Below, one piece after another: positions 1-10,862 of a DNA stretch of 64,000 bases (position 1 is the first letter of the stretch; every line of letters starts with the position of its first letter). Below the pieces are notes generated by a model. That model searched no databases. It was not told the DNA's origin and was given only the letters and a program-made list of their open reading frames with translations. Origin of the DNA: Hydrangea macrophylla (Eukaryota; Streptophyta; Magnoliopsida; Cornales; Hydrangeaceae); NCBI GenBank assembly GCA_033977485.1, contig CM066990.1:10188501-10252500 (forward strand). Direction: 5' to 3'. The position numbers and the translations under genes were made by a program.

Positions 1-1041
1 TGGATGGATGCTCTCTTCGGCATTGATAGGCTAAATTTTGAGTGTTTCAGATTGAACGACCTCTTCTCTTTTGACGAATGTTTTTGAATATCATTGATGA
101 GGGATCCCTCCTTTTATGTCTTCCACTTTGGTTCCCATGAGGTCTGCCATTTATTCGAAGAGTTCAGTGCTATACTTCATACCGACCCTTTTGCGGATCT
201 GGTGGTTCCACCGATGCAGGTGGGCTATGTTCAAGATTTGGCTATCCTGCTCCATACATTACGGAGTGCTGCGAGCTCTTTTGTTCATGATGGATATATC
301 GACTTTGAGCAACTTTCCTCGGTTTATGCTCCCATGGGAGATCCTTATGACGGTGGATATTAGATTATTTGGCATAGTGCACTATCGATTGCCATGCTCT
401 CTTACTTTCTCTTCCAGTCATCTTCCGATATTCTCATAGCCATTGTTTGTGGTCTGTGAGAGATGAAAAGTGCCATCATGCTAGTTCTCGGTGAGACCTT
501 GATAGGCTTGGATAGTGCTCACACTGATGGGGCTATGTTATCTGAGGGAGCCCCTTTTGTCTTACAGATTTGGCTCATGGAATGCTTGGACCTATTTATG
601 CATCCTTCACACCTCTGGGAGCTGCTTCCTTATGACTGCATGAGATTTCATCACTTATTCTATTCTGACGATGCTTGGCTTGATTGACTCCAAGGCCTCT
701 CTTTAGGCGACATTTGCTGGGCTTACCGGACTTGGGCTTACCGCTCTGTCGCTGTGCGGCTTCCTGGGAGGCTCGGTATTTGGTTGCCTGGTCTATACGC
801 TACTACCTTCTACATTCCCGGTCGAGTGGTTTGTCAGTTTGGACTTCTTTAAGACATTACTGGGGATATTGCTACTGACTTTACGAGGAGTTCGATCATG
901 CGTTCCTCTATTGTGAAGGCTTTTGTCGAGGCTTGGCATGACAGGGTAGCTGCTCCCTTTCGGAGGATTCCTGCTTTGGTCATACCTACTGCCGAGTACC
1001 TCTTGCAGATTTAGACCTTGGTTGAGAGACAGACTCCATAG
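1..1041 (+). pseudogene. DUF7745 / plant-mobile-domain-like protein, decayed
   Basis: One forward frame runs from the window edge to 1,041 and is broken by stops at 85, 361, 685, about 850 and 1,012, plus one near 457. The translation keeps family-like blocks: FHFGSHEVCHLFEEFSAIL (about residue 36 on), AIMLVLGETLIGL, PFVLQIWLMECLDLF, and YIPGRVVCQFGLL near 810-850. These match the aminotransferase-like plant mobile domain group as I know it, which is spread by plant transposons and often sits in or next to them. Its cellular role is unclear. The 5' end lies outside the window. The lineage call rests on remembered motifs, so the exact Pfam family is inference; that it is a broken TE-type gene is fairly sure. 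Confidence 0.6.
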
Positions 1042-1801
1042 ACATGTATAAAGCAAGACGGGACAAAGTTTTACTTTACAAAATTTTTGACTAATCCTGT
1101 CTACTTTCTTGCACCTCTAAATGTTTTATGTTTGAAAAGAATGTTTCGGCATGTTCAATCAACGTGTTCACTCTTTCAGTTTATCTTTAAGTTATAAAAA
1201 TCCCCCCCTTTCAAAATCTCTTCTTGGCTTTGGTTACTTTGCTTTGAATCTTTACTTAAAGCTTTAATCATCATATACCATGAATTCTCATTTGTTCTTT
1301 TATAGTACTTATTTTGATGACCAGGAGATCCAGAGACGGGTTCAGATATTATCTGGGTTCTTTTTGGTTTAGCAAACGAAGTTTGCCCCTAGTTTTGGGG
1401 CTTTGGAATGATTCTGAGCAAACTCCCGTTTGCCCCTAGTTTGGCATAGGGATTTTCTTTTGGGTTTCTCATAGACCGAGGGCTTTTGAGAACCCGCCTA
1501 CTTATCCCCGAATCGGTATCAGGTCCGCAGTAGTTCGATTTAAGGCTTAACTAAAAGTGCCACTCGGGTGATTTATTAATGACTGAACCGAGCTGGTTGC
1601 CTATGTATATCCTAGTGGGAATTAGGTCGAGCGTAGTTCATCAAGGTAGGAGGTTTTGAAAAAAAAATAAGGCTTCAAGCAAAATATTTTTTGAGGCGTT
1701 CGAGGTTAATTGGTTGTTTAAATTCAACCCCGTCCAGGTCCATAAGATAAGCTGCTCCTCTAGAAAGGAGAATCTTAATAATGTATGGCCAGACCCAGTT
1801 T
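1042..1801. other. Non-coding flank of the mobile-domain pseudogene
   Basis: No coding frame is seen. The stretch holds two copies of a GTTTGCCCCTAGTTT motif (about 1,384 and 1,430), a C8-like run near 1,203, and a poly-A run at 1,659. It probably belongs to the same transposon as the pseudogene and is cut at 1,802 by the LTR of element A. Confidence 0.4.
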
Positions 1802-3056
1802 TGTAGCACCAAGAATTTTTTAGAAATTCCACGTAGGAATATAAGAATAGTGACATCACCATAGCATGGTTACAGAAGGTCTATTAGGATGACCGTAGTT
1901 AGGAATCCTTATCAGGATCCTTAGCAATCGTCTTGACGACTTGATTCGAATCTAGTGCCTATTTAAATAAGTCATAATCTCAACGTTTTAAGTTCCATTA
2001 AGAATTCATAGACAGACTTGAACTTAAGCCTGTACACAGCCCTGTACATGCATCTTCTTCTACATGTGTTCACTTTCATAGTCTAGTGCATACTTTGGGA
2101 CTTAGGTGCATATCCCTATGCACGACCCGAGAGTGGGACCCAGACCACTACTACCTTGTGCTCCCACAATCTACCCTTGGAGACACACACATACACATAC
2201 ATGTATACCTTGTAATGTTCCAACCACACAACCAAATTCCCCTCACCCCTCCCTCTATCTAAGACACTCACCCCCCCCAATTTAACCTCTGCTATTCAGC
2301 AACTCATACCCCACAAGCTGCCCAAATGGACTGCTACATAGAGAAAACGAAAGAGAGAGCTTGAGAGGATTGATTATTTTTCCCCCCACACTTATACCCG
2401 TAAACACCATACACCCATACTTTTTGTATACACACAACACCCCCATATCTGTCTCATAGTGTATCACACACACACCCATGCTCAGAAGAAGAAGGAGAAG
2501 CAAAACGAAGAAGAGGAGGAAGAAGAAGTTGATTAGAGGCGTTAGAGAGGAACCGAGACCCCCTGAGGTAAACCACACACCCCATTTTTCATTCTGGGCA
2601 CATGCATGTCACTTAGACACTCTTAGGATCACATGTATACCGCCAAACAGAGCCTAAGGCTCTCTGTGAGCTCCGGTGGCCATTGAAGCTCCATAATGGG
2701 GCTTGATTTTGAAACCATAACCAAAGCCCCTTTTTATAGCACCATTGTGACCCTCATGGCCCCAGGAACAGCCCCTTAGAACAGTTCTTGATTTTGTATA
2801 GGTTTAGACATGCATGCAGGCCATTATTCTTTTTAATGGCTAAAAGAATAATCTCATGGTTCGTACAACAAATGAGAAAACTAAGGTCAGTGCTCAGAGT
2901 ATGTGATAGAGGAGAGAGAATCAATCATTTTGCCGTTGGTTTCATTGATTTCTATGGAAGGATGAGTGAGTTATGCGGAGAGAGAGTTTTTCGGCGAATC
3001 GCGGGTCACCGGTGGCGTCGGGATCGCCGGAGAAGAAGAAGAAACCCGTTTGCGTT

Positions 3057-3530
3057 TCGGGTTATAACAACTAGGCTAGGGTCGGGTCTGGGTGCGGGTC
3101 AGTCTGTATGTATAAGTGGGTAAGTGTCTGGGCTTGGATCGAGTTTTAAAAACCCGTGGGGCGGGGCGAGTTTGGGTATTTAGTCCGGGTCGTGATGAGT
3201 CTATAGATGGATTAGGGTTTGGGTCAAGCTTGGTTCAGGTGCGGGTCAACGGGTTGGGCTGTGTTGTGAGTAGGAATGGGTTTGGGTCAGGTTTAGGTAA
3301 GGGTAGTTGGGTTGGGTCAGGTAGTAAGTGAGTATGGGTCTCGAGTTCGGGTTGGTTCAACCCAAATGGGTTCTCGGGTTGGGTTTGTGTGAGTGTGTAT
3401 CTGGGTAGCCCGTTTAGGTTTTCTTGGGTCGGGTTTGACACAGCGGGTCACGCGTTTGGGTTTCTCTGGGAGTATAAATGGATAGTCCATTTAGACCAGG
3501 TCAGTTCGGGTTGACCCGTCGGGTCTGTCA
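3057..3530 (+). repeat. G-rich GGGTT/GGGTC block in LTR of element A
   Basis: The plus strand is packed with short G3 runs in GGGTT, GGGTC and GGGTTTGGG words for about 470 bp. It resembles degenerate telomere-like repeats but has no fixed period. Several sets of four close G3 runs could fold as G-quadruplexes. ORFs predicted here are low-complexity artefacts. Confidence 0.6.
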
Positions 3531-3540
3531 ATTATTATTA

Positions 3541-3573
<33 letters not shown>
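3531..3573. repeat. (ATT)n microsatellite
   Basis: About 14 near-perfect ATT units follow the G-rich block and start a strongly AT-rich stretch. Confidence 0.9.
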
Positions 3574-4984
3574 GTATTTATAGATTTTAAATAATTTTAA
3601 TCATTATAAATGTATTAAAATGTATTATTAGTACATTTACTTTATGGAATATTATTATATAATATTTTTGATATACTAAGTATAATTATAATATGGTAAT
3701 AATATAATTATTAATTATATGGTAATTTATAAGTATAATATAATTAGTTTTAAGGGTATTTAAATGGTGTTTAAAAACCTATATATATTTATAAATTCTA
3801 GAAAATTTGGGTAATGACCCTGGGACTATTTTATTATATAATATATATTATAAAGCTATAATATTATAGTCTAGTATTTTTAATAATTATTAAGAAGCTC
3901 TTTTATGAGTATATTAATTATTAAAAATATCAAACGAGCTCCGAAAATTATGAGATAAATACTAGTAGTGTATTTTAATATCTAGTATTTAATAAAAATA
4001 CTTCCAAGTACTGATTTTCCAGTATAGGTATATTTATGTATTCAAATCCCTTTTCGGGTATTTTCGGGTATATGTTATCTTCGATAATTCATAATAAATA
4101 ATCTAGTACTGCAAAAATTACGCGGTCAGTTCCCTGAGTCGTAGAATAATGTCTAGAACTTTTCCTTAAAGTTTAGTGACTTTTTGACTCGGTCGAAAAT
4201 ACAGCCTATCTTTTAGGGCCTGCATTAGTGCAATAAGCCCTGCATATTACCTCGTGAAACGCGACGGACTCCGATTTGAGTCTAGTCAATGGCATTAGAC
4301 TTAGAATGACATGTAGATCACTACCTTGAGGTTTTTAACCTCATTTGGTAAAATTATCATTTTGCCCCTATAGTTGTACTCATACATTATTACTGTGTAT
4401 TCCGTTTATTATTGTAGAACTTGACGATTATCTACTTTTCGAGGATCGGTGACCCGAGGTGAGTTTCCTAACCTCACTCTAATCCTAATAAGATTAATAT
4501 AAGATGTTTTAAAGCTACCTGTATGAGGTTTTGTATAAGTAATATGTTGATTTATCATGCTACATATATTCTATTAATTATAAGACTATGCAAAGCATAT
4601 TATTTTAGTGCTATCGCATACGTTAGCATGTTAAGAGTATTTATCTATATGATTATTGGTATCAAATCCATGTTCTATATATTACGTTTCTACTGCTATC
4701 TGTTAAATGCACGTTTTACGATGTTGTTGACTGGAATAGATAACACATACCACGTTAATAATAAAGAGGAATAAAAGTAGATTTGCATCTGAGTATTGAT
4801 AGTGGACACATGTGCATTTCATGACATGTGTCAGTATGTGTTGTGTGAGAAAAAGATGTGTTTGATAAGAATGTGAATGAGATGAGGTATGTGTATGTGA
4901 AAGAGATGTGATTGCTAGATCCTATGGATCAACGGCTGACGAGCCGGGTGGACGTGGATGGTTAGGGTTCCTAGCGCGCCTCTC

Positions 4985-5180
4985 ACCGTTGAAGACGTTC
5001 GGTGATGCGCATACATGGTTGAAGACGTCCCATGTATCGTTGAAGACGTCCGGCTAGTGCTCTAATATGCTTCTCAGCCGTATAGATGACCGGTGATTGT
5101 ATACACATAGTTGAAGACATCCCATGTGCCAGTTCTATTGTTTACAGGTAGTGTGCACCGTGAAGACGTCCGACGACCTA
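4985..5180 (+). repeat. Dispersed GTTGAAGACGTCC minisatellite
   Basis: The word GTTGAAGACGT(C)C recurs at about 4,988, 5,018, 5,038, 5,110 (as GACAT) and, as GTGAAGACGTCC, 5,160, with irregular spacers of 20-70 bp that share CCATGT and CCGG words. It lies in the U5 half of the long LTR. Confidence 0.65.
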
Positions 5181-6032
5181 TCAAGGGAATAAGTATGAAT
5201 CGGTTGTTATAGCATGTTATGATCCTTGATATACCACGTGTTGCCAAGTGGATAAGAAAGAGAAAGTGAATGACGAGATTGAGTTGATGAATAAAAGGGT
5301 TTGGTTCGAAATGATTTGGTTTTGGAAAGTTTTGGTTTTAAAATGAAATGGTTTTGAAAAGTATCTGTTTTGAAAAGTAAGAGTTGGGAGTAAGTCGCAT
5401 TGGTCATGCATTTGCATGCACGAGGATATAATAAGGAGAATGTATTCTAGGATGTTATATTTATATGTCTATCTGTCTTATTGAGACATCTACTATGTCC
5501 GTGGTGAGAATGCGTCTGTTGATAAGAGATTAACCATACATAAAGATACTAAACTATGACGTGAGTCGAGAGATGTTTTGTATTTATTGATTATTGTGCG
5601 GTTGAGACTCTCACTCAGCCTTGTTCCAAGGCTGATGGCATGTTACACCCTGGGAATTCGTATGCCCAGAGTGTTGCAGGTTTGAAGATAGATAGAAGAG
5701 TTCAGGATGCAGTGCCGTGGAGCCAAGGGAATTAAAGCCTTGCCGAAGATCTGATAGACAGTTTCTCAAGTTTTTAAGCTTATATAAATTGTTTAGTATA
5801 GCCTCTTGTATTAGGATTGAAGTTATTGTGACTCTTGTTTAATTTCCGTTGCTGTATTTATACTCTGATAAGTTTAGGTCATGCTTATGCTCTAGAATTT
5901 CCCTTATGATTGCACGGTGCAGAGTTAGAAGGACAAGATGGTTAACAAACTAGTCACGTGTCTACGGACCCATAAAGGAAAATTTTTATTTTCCCTATTT
6001 TTGGCTTACTCCGGGGCATGACAGGGTTTTAG

Positions 6033-6045
6033 TGGTATCAGAGCC
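6033..6045 (+). promoter_or_regulatory. Primer binding site, initiator tRNA-Met (element A)
   Basis: TGGTATCAGAGCC is the complement of the 3' end of plant initiator tRNA-Met and lies ten bases after the CATGACA end of the LTR. It fixes the LTR boundary and orientation. Confidence 0.9.
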
Positions 6046-6157
6046 TAGGTTTAGGCATTTACCGTTTGTCCTATGCACTTTAAGTTATAAACCATTAGAT
6101 CTTTTCCCCACTTATGAAGATACTAACCTTATGATAGTTTATATTGGATAGGTTAGC

Positions 6158-6718
6158 ATGGAACCCTTTTATGTCCAAGATGGATTTGGAGGACATTGGG
6201 TATACCCAGATCGTATAGAGCCTGCGGACCCAGTGTTGTACCGGCAAAGGATTTGATAGAGTACCCAGCAGCATTTGGAGGAAAACATGTGGCATGATGT
6301 ACATATATTGGGAATTGAGGACCCAGAGATCCTGCAGAGAGAGGCACATTACTGAGAAAGCACCCGTAGACTTGTTCATCAGGAAGCAGCTGAGATGACT
6401 CAGGACTGCTATACCCTCCGAATCATGACTTTTCGAGTTAAGCTGACACCCCCACCATGACCCGTAAGACCACCTCTTGCTATGCCACCCCCAGTACAAG
6501 AGGAGTCCATAGCTGATGCACCCTTAACCGCTGAGTCAGTCATGGGGACTGATAGGGAGGAGGATGATGATGGAGAGGTTACGGTAAAGGACATCAATTT
6601 CGTGGAGGATGCTGATTCTGCAGTCAATGTTGACCCAACTGAGAATGTGGGCGAGGAACCACCCAAGAGAGACATAGCTGAGAAGGGAGGGCCAAAGGTC
6701 AAGGACCAGGATGATTGA
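6158..6718 (+). pseudogene. Leader ORF 1 of element A (unknown protein)
   Basis: An ATG at 6,158 opens a frame (MEPFYVQDGFGGHW...) that runs to 6,718 with in-frame stops near 6,254, 6,257, 6,353 and 6,458. Each could come from CGA, CAG or TGG by one transition. About 187 codons long, it has a Pro-rich middle (PPPVQEE) and a strongly acidic last third (REEDDDGEVTVKDINFVED). I recognise no domain. It sits between the primer site and gag, where some chromoviruses have an extra ORF. The intact last 78 codons suggest it was once translated; its function is unknown. Confidence 0.4.
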
Positions 6719-7288
6719 AGGACTTTTGGGATAGGAATTCCCAGGCCCTAGAGCTCTATTGTAATAGGACTAGTAGTCTATCTTTTGTGTATATAGCTGT
6801 ACTCAGGTATGTAACACGTAGTTGTAGTAACATGTACGCCTTTTCATGTATCTATTTTTGGCACTATTCCCTACTATGTACCTATTTAGTGTACGCACTC
6901 TCTGATGTAAATGTTTTTTTAACTATGCTGCACTATATTTAAAGCTATCTAAGGAGATTATCTTTAGCCTGACTTATATAGTTTCACATGGATGTACTGC
7001 TTGCTTATAATTAGTTTTATTCATCCCAGTAATTTATTTAAGCTTATATACTCTTAGTCTATAAGAATGACTAATAGATCCCCACAACGAGTTGAGCCAT
7101 ACAAGCCACAAGTGTAAAATATAGAATTAGGAACTAATGTAGGTTCAGGGAGTCAGACCTGGAACAGTTGGAAATAACTCAGGGTTTAGAAAGAATTAAG
7201 AAGGGTACCCCTTATCACTATGAAATTTTAAGATATTTCTTTGATTAGCATCAGTACTAAGTTAGTTTTCTGTGTTGGGAAGGCTAGC

Positions 7289-7798
7289 ATGGAGCACCAG
7301 ATAGAGTACAATGCTGCGGATGGACAGTACAGAGTTACCTTGGAGAGACATGTTGCTTCTCGAGGATTTGGTCTTGTTAGCACCACCATCAGACATAGAG
7401 TTTGGCAGAGTATAAGGAAGTGGACACGTTGCTTCTTCCGTGAGAGACCTGTTCCAGAGTTAGCATATCATAGAGTAGTGGCACCACGCTTGCTGTCTAC
7501 TGAGATGGAGGAGGTCTCTCATGCCCTTGGAAACCTTGCGATCCATGACCAGGACTAGCCTTAAGAGGACATAGTACATTTTGTTACCCCTGCAGGTTTT
7601 GATGATGACTCAGATGATGACCAAGATGAAGACCTACTAGCAGAGCTTAAGATGATAAAGGACCCTGATTGGCCCCTGGAGCCAGCCTGGGATGCATTTA
7701 TAGGTATCCCTCCGATTGACTTTCCACCATCTAGTGACTTAAGAGAGGTGATATCGGACTCTGATGTCGAGAGAGATGGAGATTGGACCCTCAGTTAG
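7289..7798 (+). pseudogene. Leader ORF 2 of element A (unknown protein, acidic tail)
   Basis: ATG at 7,289 opens MEHQIEYNAADGQYRV and the same frame continues to a stop at 7,798. It is broken only by TAG at 7,556 and TAA at 7,562, both one transition from Gln codons. The first 90 residues are basic (RHRVWQSIRKWTRCFFRERP); the last 75 are rich in Asp/Glu (DDDSDDDQDEDLLAEL). No known domain is seen. Together with leader ORF 1 it fills the space ahead of gag in an element that lacks pol. It could be a captured gene or an element-specific accessory ORF. Confidence 0.45.
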
Positions 7799-8272
7799 TT
7801 CATCTTATTTTGTTCCACTTCTTTTGATGTATTCCGGACTAGTAGAACTAGTATTCGTACTTCTATTGTACCTTGTTATCTTTTGATTAGTAATAGTCTG
7901 CTTGCGACTTAACTTAAATATAATTGTATGGGTGAGACGAATTCTTGCTTTTAATGACTTGCTAATCTTACATCTCATACGGTTATTACTAATAAGAATA
8001 TAGGATGGACCATTGATCGATAGATGTTTAGGCACTGATGAATTTCCTGAGATGGATCTCGGAATAGTCAGCTTAGCCTAGAGTCTAGAAAGACCAAGGA
8101 TAGGAATGCCATACCCTTGACCTAGTAGTAGTTGTGACGACCGTTATATGTTAAGATTCTCTGTTGACTTGATTGACTGTTACTATTACTTGTCATGTGA
8201 TTATATGAGATAAGATAAAGCATTGACATATTAGGTACCAACTCGTAGGTATAACTCTTGTAAACATACACC

Positions 8273-9455
8273 ATGGTTAGGAAAAACCAAAATGTTCAGA
8301 ATCCACCCAACGTACCAATGAATGTGATACCTCCAGCAGTGGATCCAACATGATTGATAGGAGCTCTTGTTCGACGTGTAGAGCAAGCAAGTGATCACCT
8401 AGATCGCGTCATCAACAACAGAAATGCTCGTCAGACAAGAGATAAACTGCTTGAGAGATTTCGAGCACTTAAACCAGGAACTTTCACTGGAATGACAGAA
8501 GCATGGGAAGCTGAGTAATGGCTTCGTGATATAGAACGAATGTTTCAAGCCCTTGAATGCAACGAGACGGAGAAAAGATGCTTGGCTGCTTTTTAATTGA
8601 CGTATTCGGCAGCAGACTGGTGGGAATCTGTCGAAGCTATAGTGGGCGAAGATGTTGCAAGGAGAATGACATGGGAAGCATTCAAAATGAAATTCCTAGC
8701 AGACTGCTTGGCTGCTTTTTAATTGACGTATTCGGCAGCAGACTGGTGGGAATCTGTCGAAGCTATAGTGGGCGAAGATGTTGCAAGGAGAATGACATGG
8801 GAAGCATTCAAAATGAAATTCCTAGCAAAGTACTTCCCAAGGACGGAAAGAAACAAGAAGAAAAAGGAATTCATAGAACTAGTTCAAGGCAACATGACAG
8901 TACAAGAATATACAGCAAAATTTGAGAGACTATCGCGATTTGCTCCTTACACGGTAGATACTTAACTCAGACATTCAAAAGATAGTAGTAGGATACCTTA
9001 ACCAACCATTCGAAGAAATGGTCGAATTAGCCACACAACTGGAGAACATAGCCCTGAACAGCAAGAAACTAGAAAGCCACCAACAAAGAGGAAAAGATAA
9101 TTGGTTCCAGGCAACCAACCCAGGAGGAAGTCGAAGAGGCAATCAAGTGTCACGGGCAACCACTCGAATGCAGTCTGTAATCACCAGAGGAAACTCTGAA
9201 CACATCCAGAACTATAGCAAGAGGCAGAGAAGCAATGACAGAAAAATTAGTCAGACAGCCGTTCAGATACACGCAAAACAACTTGATATCTGCTATAACT
9301 ACGGAACATCTGGACAACACTCCAAAGAATGCACAGCACCAAAACAACTCATAGGGCAACAGGTGCGGTGTTTCAATTATGGAAAGGCTGGACATGTACG
9401 CAAAGATTGCCCCGAACAAGAATCAGGACAATGCTCCACCACCACAAAGATCTAG
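8273..9455 (+). pseudogene. gag: Gag of element A (Tekay-type), decayed
   Basis: ATG at 8,273 begins MVRKNQNVQNPPN. Gag forms the cytoplasmic particle that packages the RNA. The capsid core reads LTYSAADWWESVEAIVGED, then FLAKYFPRTERNKKKKEF and VQEYTAKFERLSRFAPY. A frameshift near 8,965 moves the frame, after which NWFQATNPGG leads to two zinc knuckles (about 9,290 and 9,365). Each knuckle has its second Cys changed to Tyr (CYNYG and CFNYG), which should abolish zinc binding. Stops at about 8,351, 8,516 and 8,594, and a 126-bp internal duplication, add to the damage. Pol is absent downstream. Confidence 0.8.
8579..8830 (+). repeat. 126-bp in-frame tandem duplication inside gag
   Basis: The stretch from TGCTTGGCTGC at 8,579 recurs at 8,705 almost unchanged, period 126 bp (42 codons). 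It includes the same in-frame TAA in both copies, so the duplication came after the stop. Confidence 0.9.
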
Positions 9456-9677
9456 GAAGAGAACTTGCAGATCAGTGAATCAATCCCAGCACTGAACAGA
9501 ATGGAAGACCGAAGGTACCATGCCCTATGCCAGAACTTTGAATCTTATATGGTGATGAATCAACTGATGAAAACCTCACAACCTTAGAGTCTGAGATGAG
9601 ATTAGAACCTTGTACTTTTTGAGACCTAGCAATCTTTGGATTTCGAGGACAAAATCCTCTAATAAGGTGGGTAGAGA
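9456..9677 (+). other. Pol remnant and polypurine tract of element A
   Basis: Between the gag stop and the 3' LTR only about 220 bp remain. The end reads as the final residues of a chromovirus polyprotein (FRGQNPLIRW), followed by the purine-rich AAGGTGGGTAGAGA at 9,664-9,677 that would prime plus-strand DNA. A deletion of essentially all of pol is the simplest reading. Confidence 0.65.
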
Positions 9678-10151
9678 TGTAGCACCCAGAATTTTCTAGA
9701 AATTCGACATAGGAATTTAAGAATAGTGACGTCACGATAGCACGGTTACAAAAGGTCCATTAGGATGACCGTAGTTAGGAATCCTTATCAGGATCCTTAG
9801 CAATCGTCTTGACGACTTGATTCGAATCTAGTGCCTATTTAAATAAGTCATAATCTCAACGTTTTAGGTTCCATTAAGAATTCATAGATAGACTTGAACT
9901 TAAGCCTGTACACAGCCCTGTACATGCATCTTCTTCTCCACGTGTTCACTTTCATAGTCTTGTGCATACTTTGGGACTCAAGTGCACATCCCTATGCACA
10001 ACCCGAGAGTGGGACCCATACCACTACCACCTTGTGCTCCCACAATCTACCCTTGGAGACACACACACACACATACATGTATACCTTGTAATGTTCCAAC
10101 CACACATAACCAAATTTTCCTCACCCTCCCTCTATATAAGACACTCACTCC
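9678..10151 (+). repeat. 3' LTR of element A, truncated
   Basis: It matches the start of the 5' LTR and keeps an intact TATA (TCTATATAAG, 10,131-10,140). It stops at 10,151, where element B begins, about 20 bp past the TATA. The other 3.7 kb of this LTR are not in the window. Confidence 0.85.
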
Positions 10152-10848
10152 TGATACGGAACAAGGGGCACTAAAGGATCCATTACATATTTTAGTTGGG
10201 CCAATCACAAGGGCAAGGGCTAAAAGGTTCAAAGAAGCACTTATTGGGCTGATCCGAGAAAGTTGGGCTGAATCTATGATTTTCAAGAGTGGCCCAAATA
10301 GGGGAAAAGAATTCATTAACCTAATATATGCTTGTAATAATGAGGGCTGATTTGGACCAATTTCATCAAATAAGTTGGTTGGTAGTTGAGAGTTTGATCA
10401 TTATGACTGTTAGTTGGGAGTTTATGTATATTTCCAACCTTTTGATAAGTTAAAGTGGTCTTTTGTATTAGGTATGCTAAGCAAGCGAGTTGGTATTTAA
10501 TCCTATGGTTGGAAGGATGTTCCAACTACTTGCATTTATTTCTTTCCAACCAACTTTGCATTTAAATCTTATGGTTGGAGGGATGTTCCAACCCACTATA
10601 TATTTCTGTTTCTAGTAATGGAAAAAGGCAGACTATTTTGAGATAAAAAGTGAGAGTAATCTCTTTGGTTCTTTTAGAACTATTTGAACTTAGAAGATTT
10701 ATCTGTGGCGTTCAACCTTCGACTTATCAACCAGTCTTTCACAAATGTTTGTGGCGTCAACACATTCCATCCATTCCTTTTCTTAGAGAACCGATATGGG
10801 GTCAAATTTCGTACGGGTTCCTTCACTTCGTGGACGAGGTTCGTATCA
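10152..10848 (+). repeat. 5' LTR of element B, with overlap of the pol C-terminus
   Basis: The ends TGATACG and CGTATCA are perfect inverted repeats. From the first base an open frame runs to 10,350 and contains GPITRARAKRFKEALIGLI, a sequence I know from the C-terminus of plant gypsy polyproteins. In the lost 3' LTR it would have finished pol; here it is untranslated. A likely TATA is CACTATATATTT (10,594-10,605). Directly upstream are two hairpin words, GTTGGAA-ggatg-TTCCAAC (10,508-10,526) and a near copy (10,574-10,592). Confidence 0.8.
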
Positions 10849-10850
10849 GT

Positions 10851-10862
10851 TGGTATCAGAGC
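10851..10862 (+). promoter_or_regulatory. Primer binding site, initiator tRNA-Met (element B)
   Basis: TGGTATCAGAGC lies two bases after the LTR end, complementary to initiator tRNA-Met. Confidence 0.9.

Larger units (their letters stand above)
1802..6023 (+). repeat. 5' LTR of element A (4.2 kb)
   Basis: It begins TGTAGCACC and ends CATGACA, so it has TG...CA ends. The U3/R part (1,802-2,275) matches 9,678-10,148. The site matching the 3' copy TATA (CTCTATATAAG at 10,130) reads CTCTATCTAAG here, so this promoter copy is damaged. A splice-donor-like CTGAG|GTAAAC lies at 2,568, as expected for a leader intron. The interior carries a G-rich block (3,057-3,530), an (ATT)n run, a very AT-rich block (3,580-4,120) and a GTTGAAGACGT minisatellite (4,985-5,180). 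No coding sequence is credible in it. Confidence 0.75.
1802..10151 (+). mobile_element. Element A: pol-less Tekay-like LTR retrotransposon, 3' end cut
   Basis: Two copies of a sequence starting TGTAGCACC (1,802 and 9,678) match for about 470 bp and are the LTRs. The first LTR ends at 6,023, ten bases before a tRNA-Met primer site. The internal part (6,024-9,677) encodes two leader ORFs and a gag with zinc knuckles, but no protease, RT, RNase H or integrase. After gag the sequence goes almost directly to the typical chromovirus end, a frame reading FRGQNPLIRWVEM beside the 3' LTR. Gag sequence, tRNA-Met primer and long LTR fit the Tekay/Del lineage. It would need enzymes from a relative. The 3' LTR is interrupted at 10,152 by element B, and the remainder is missing from the window. 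Confidence 0.75.

Noticed and set aside
3116..3441. ORFs on both strands in 3,116-3,441
   Set aside because: They come from low-complexity G-rich sequence with few stops on either strand.
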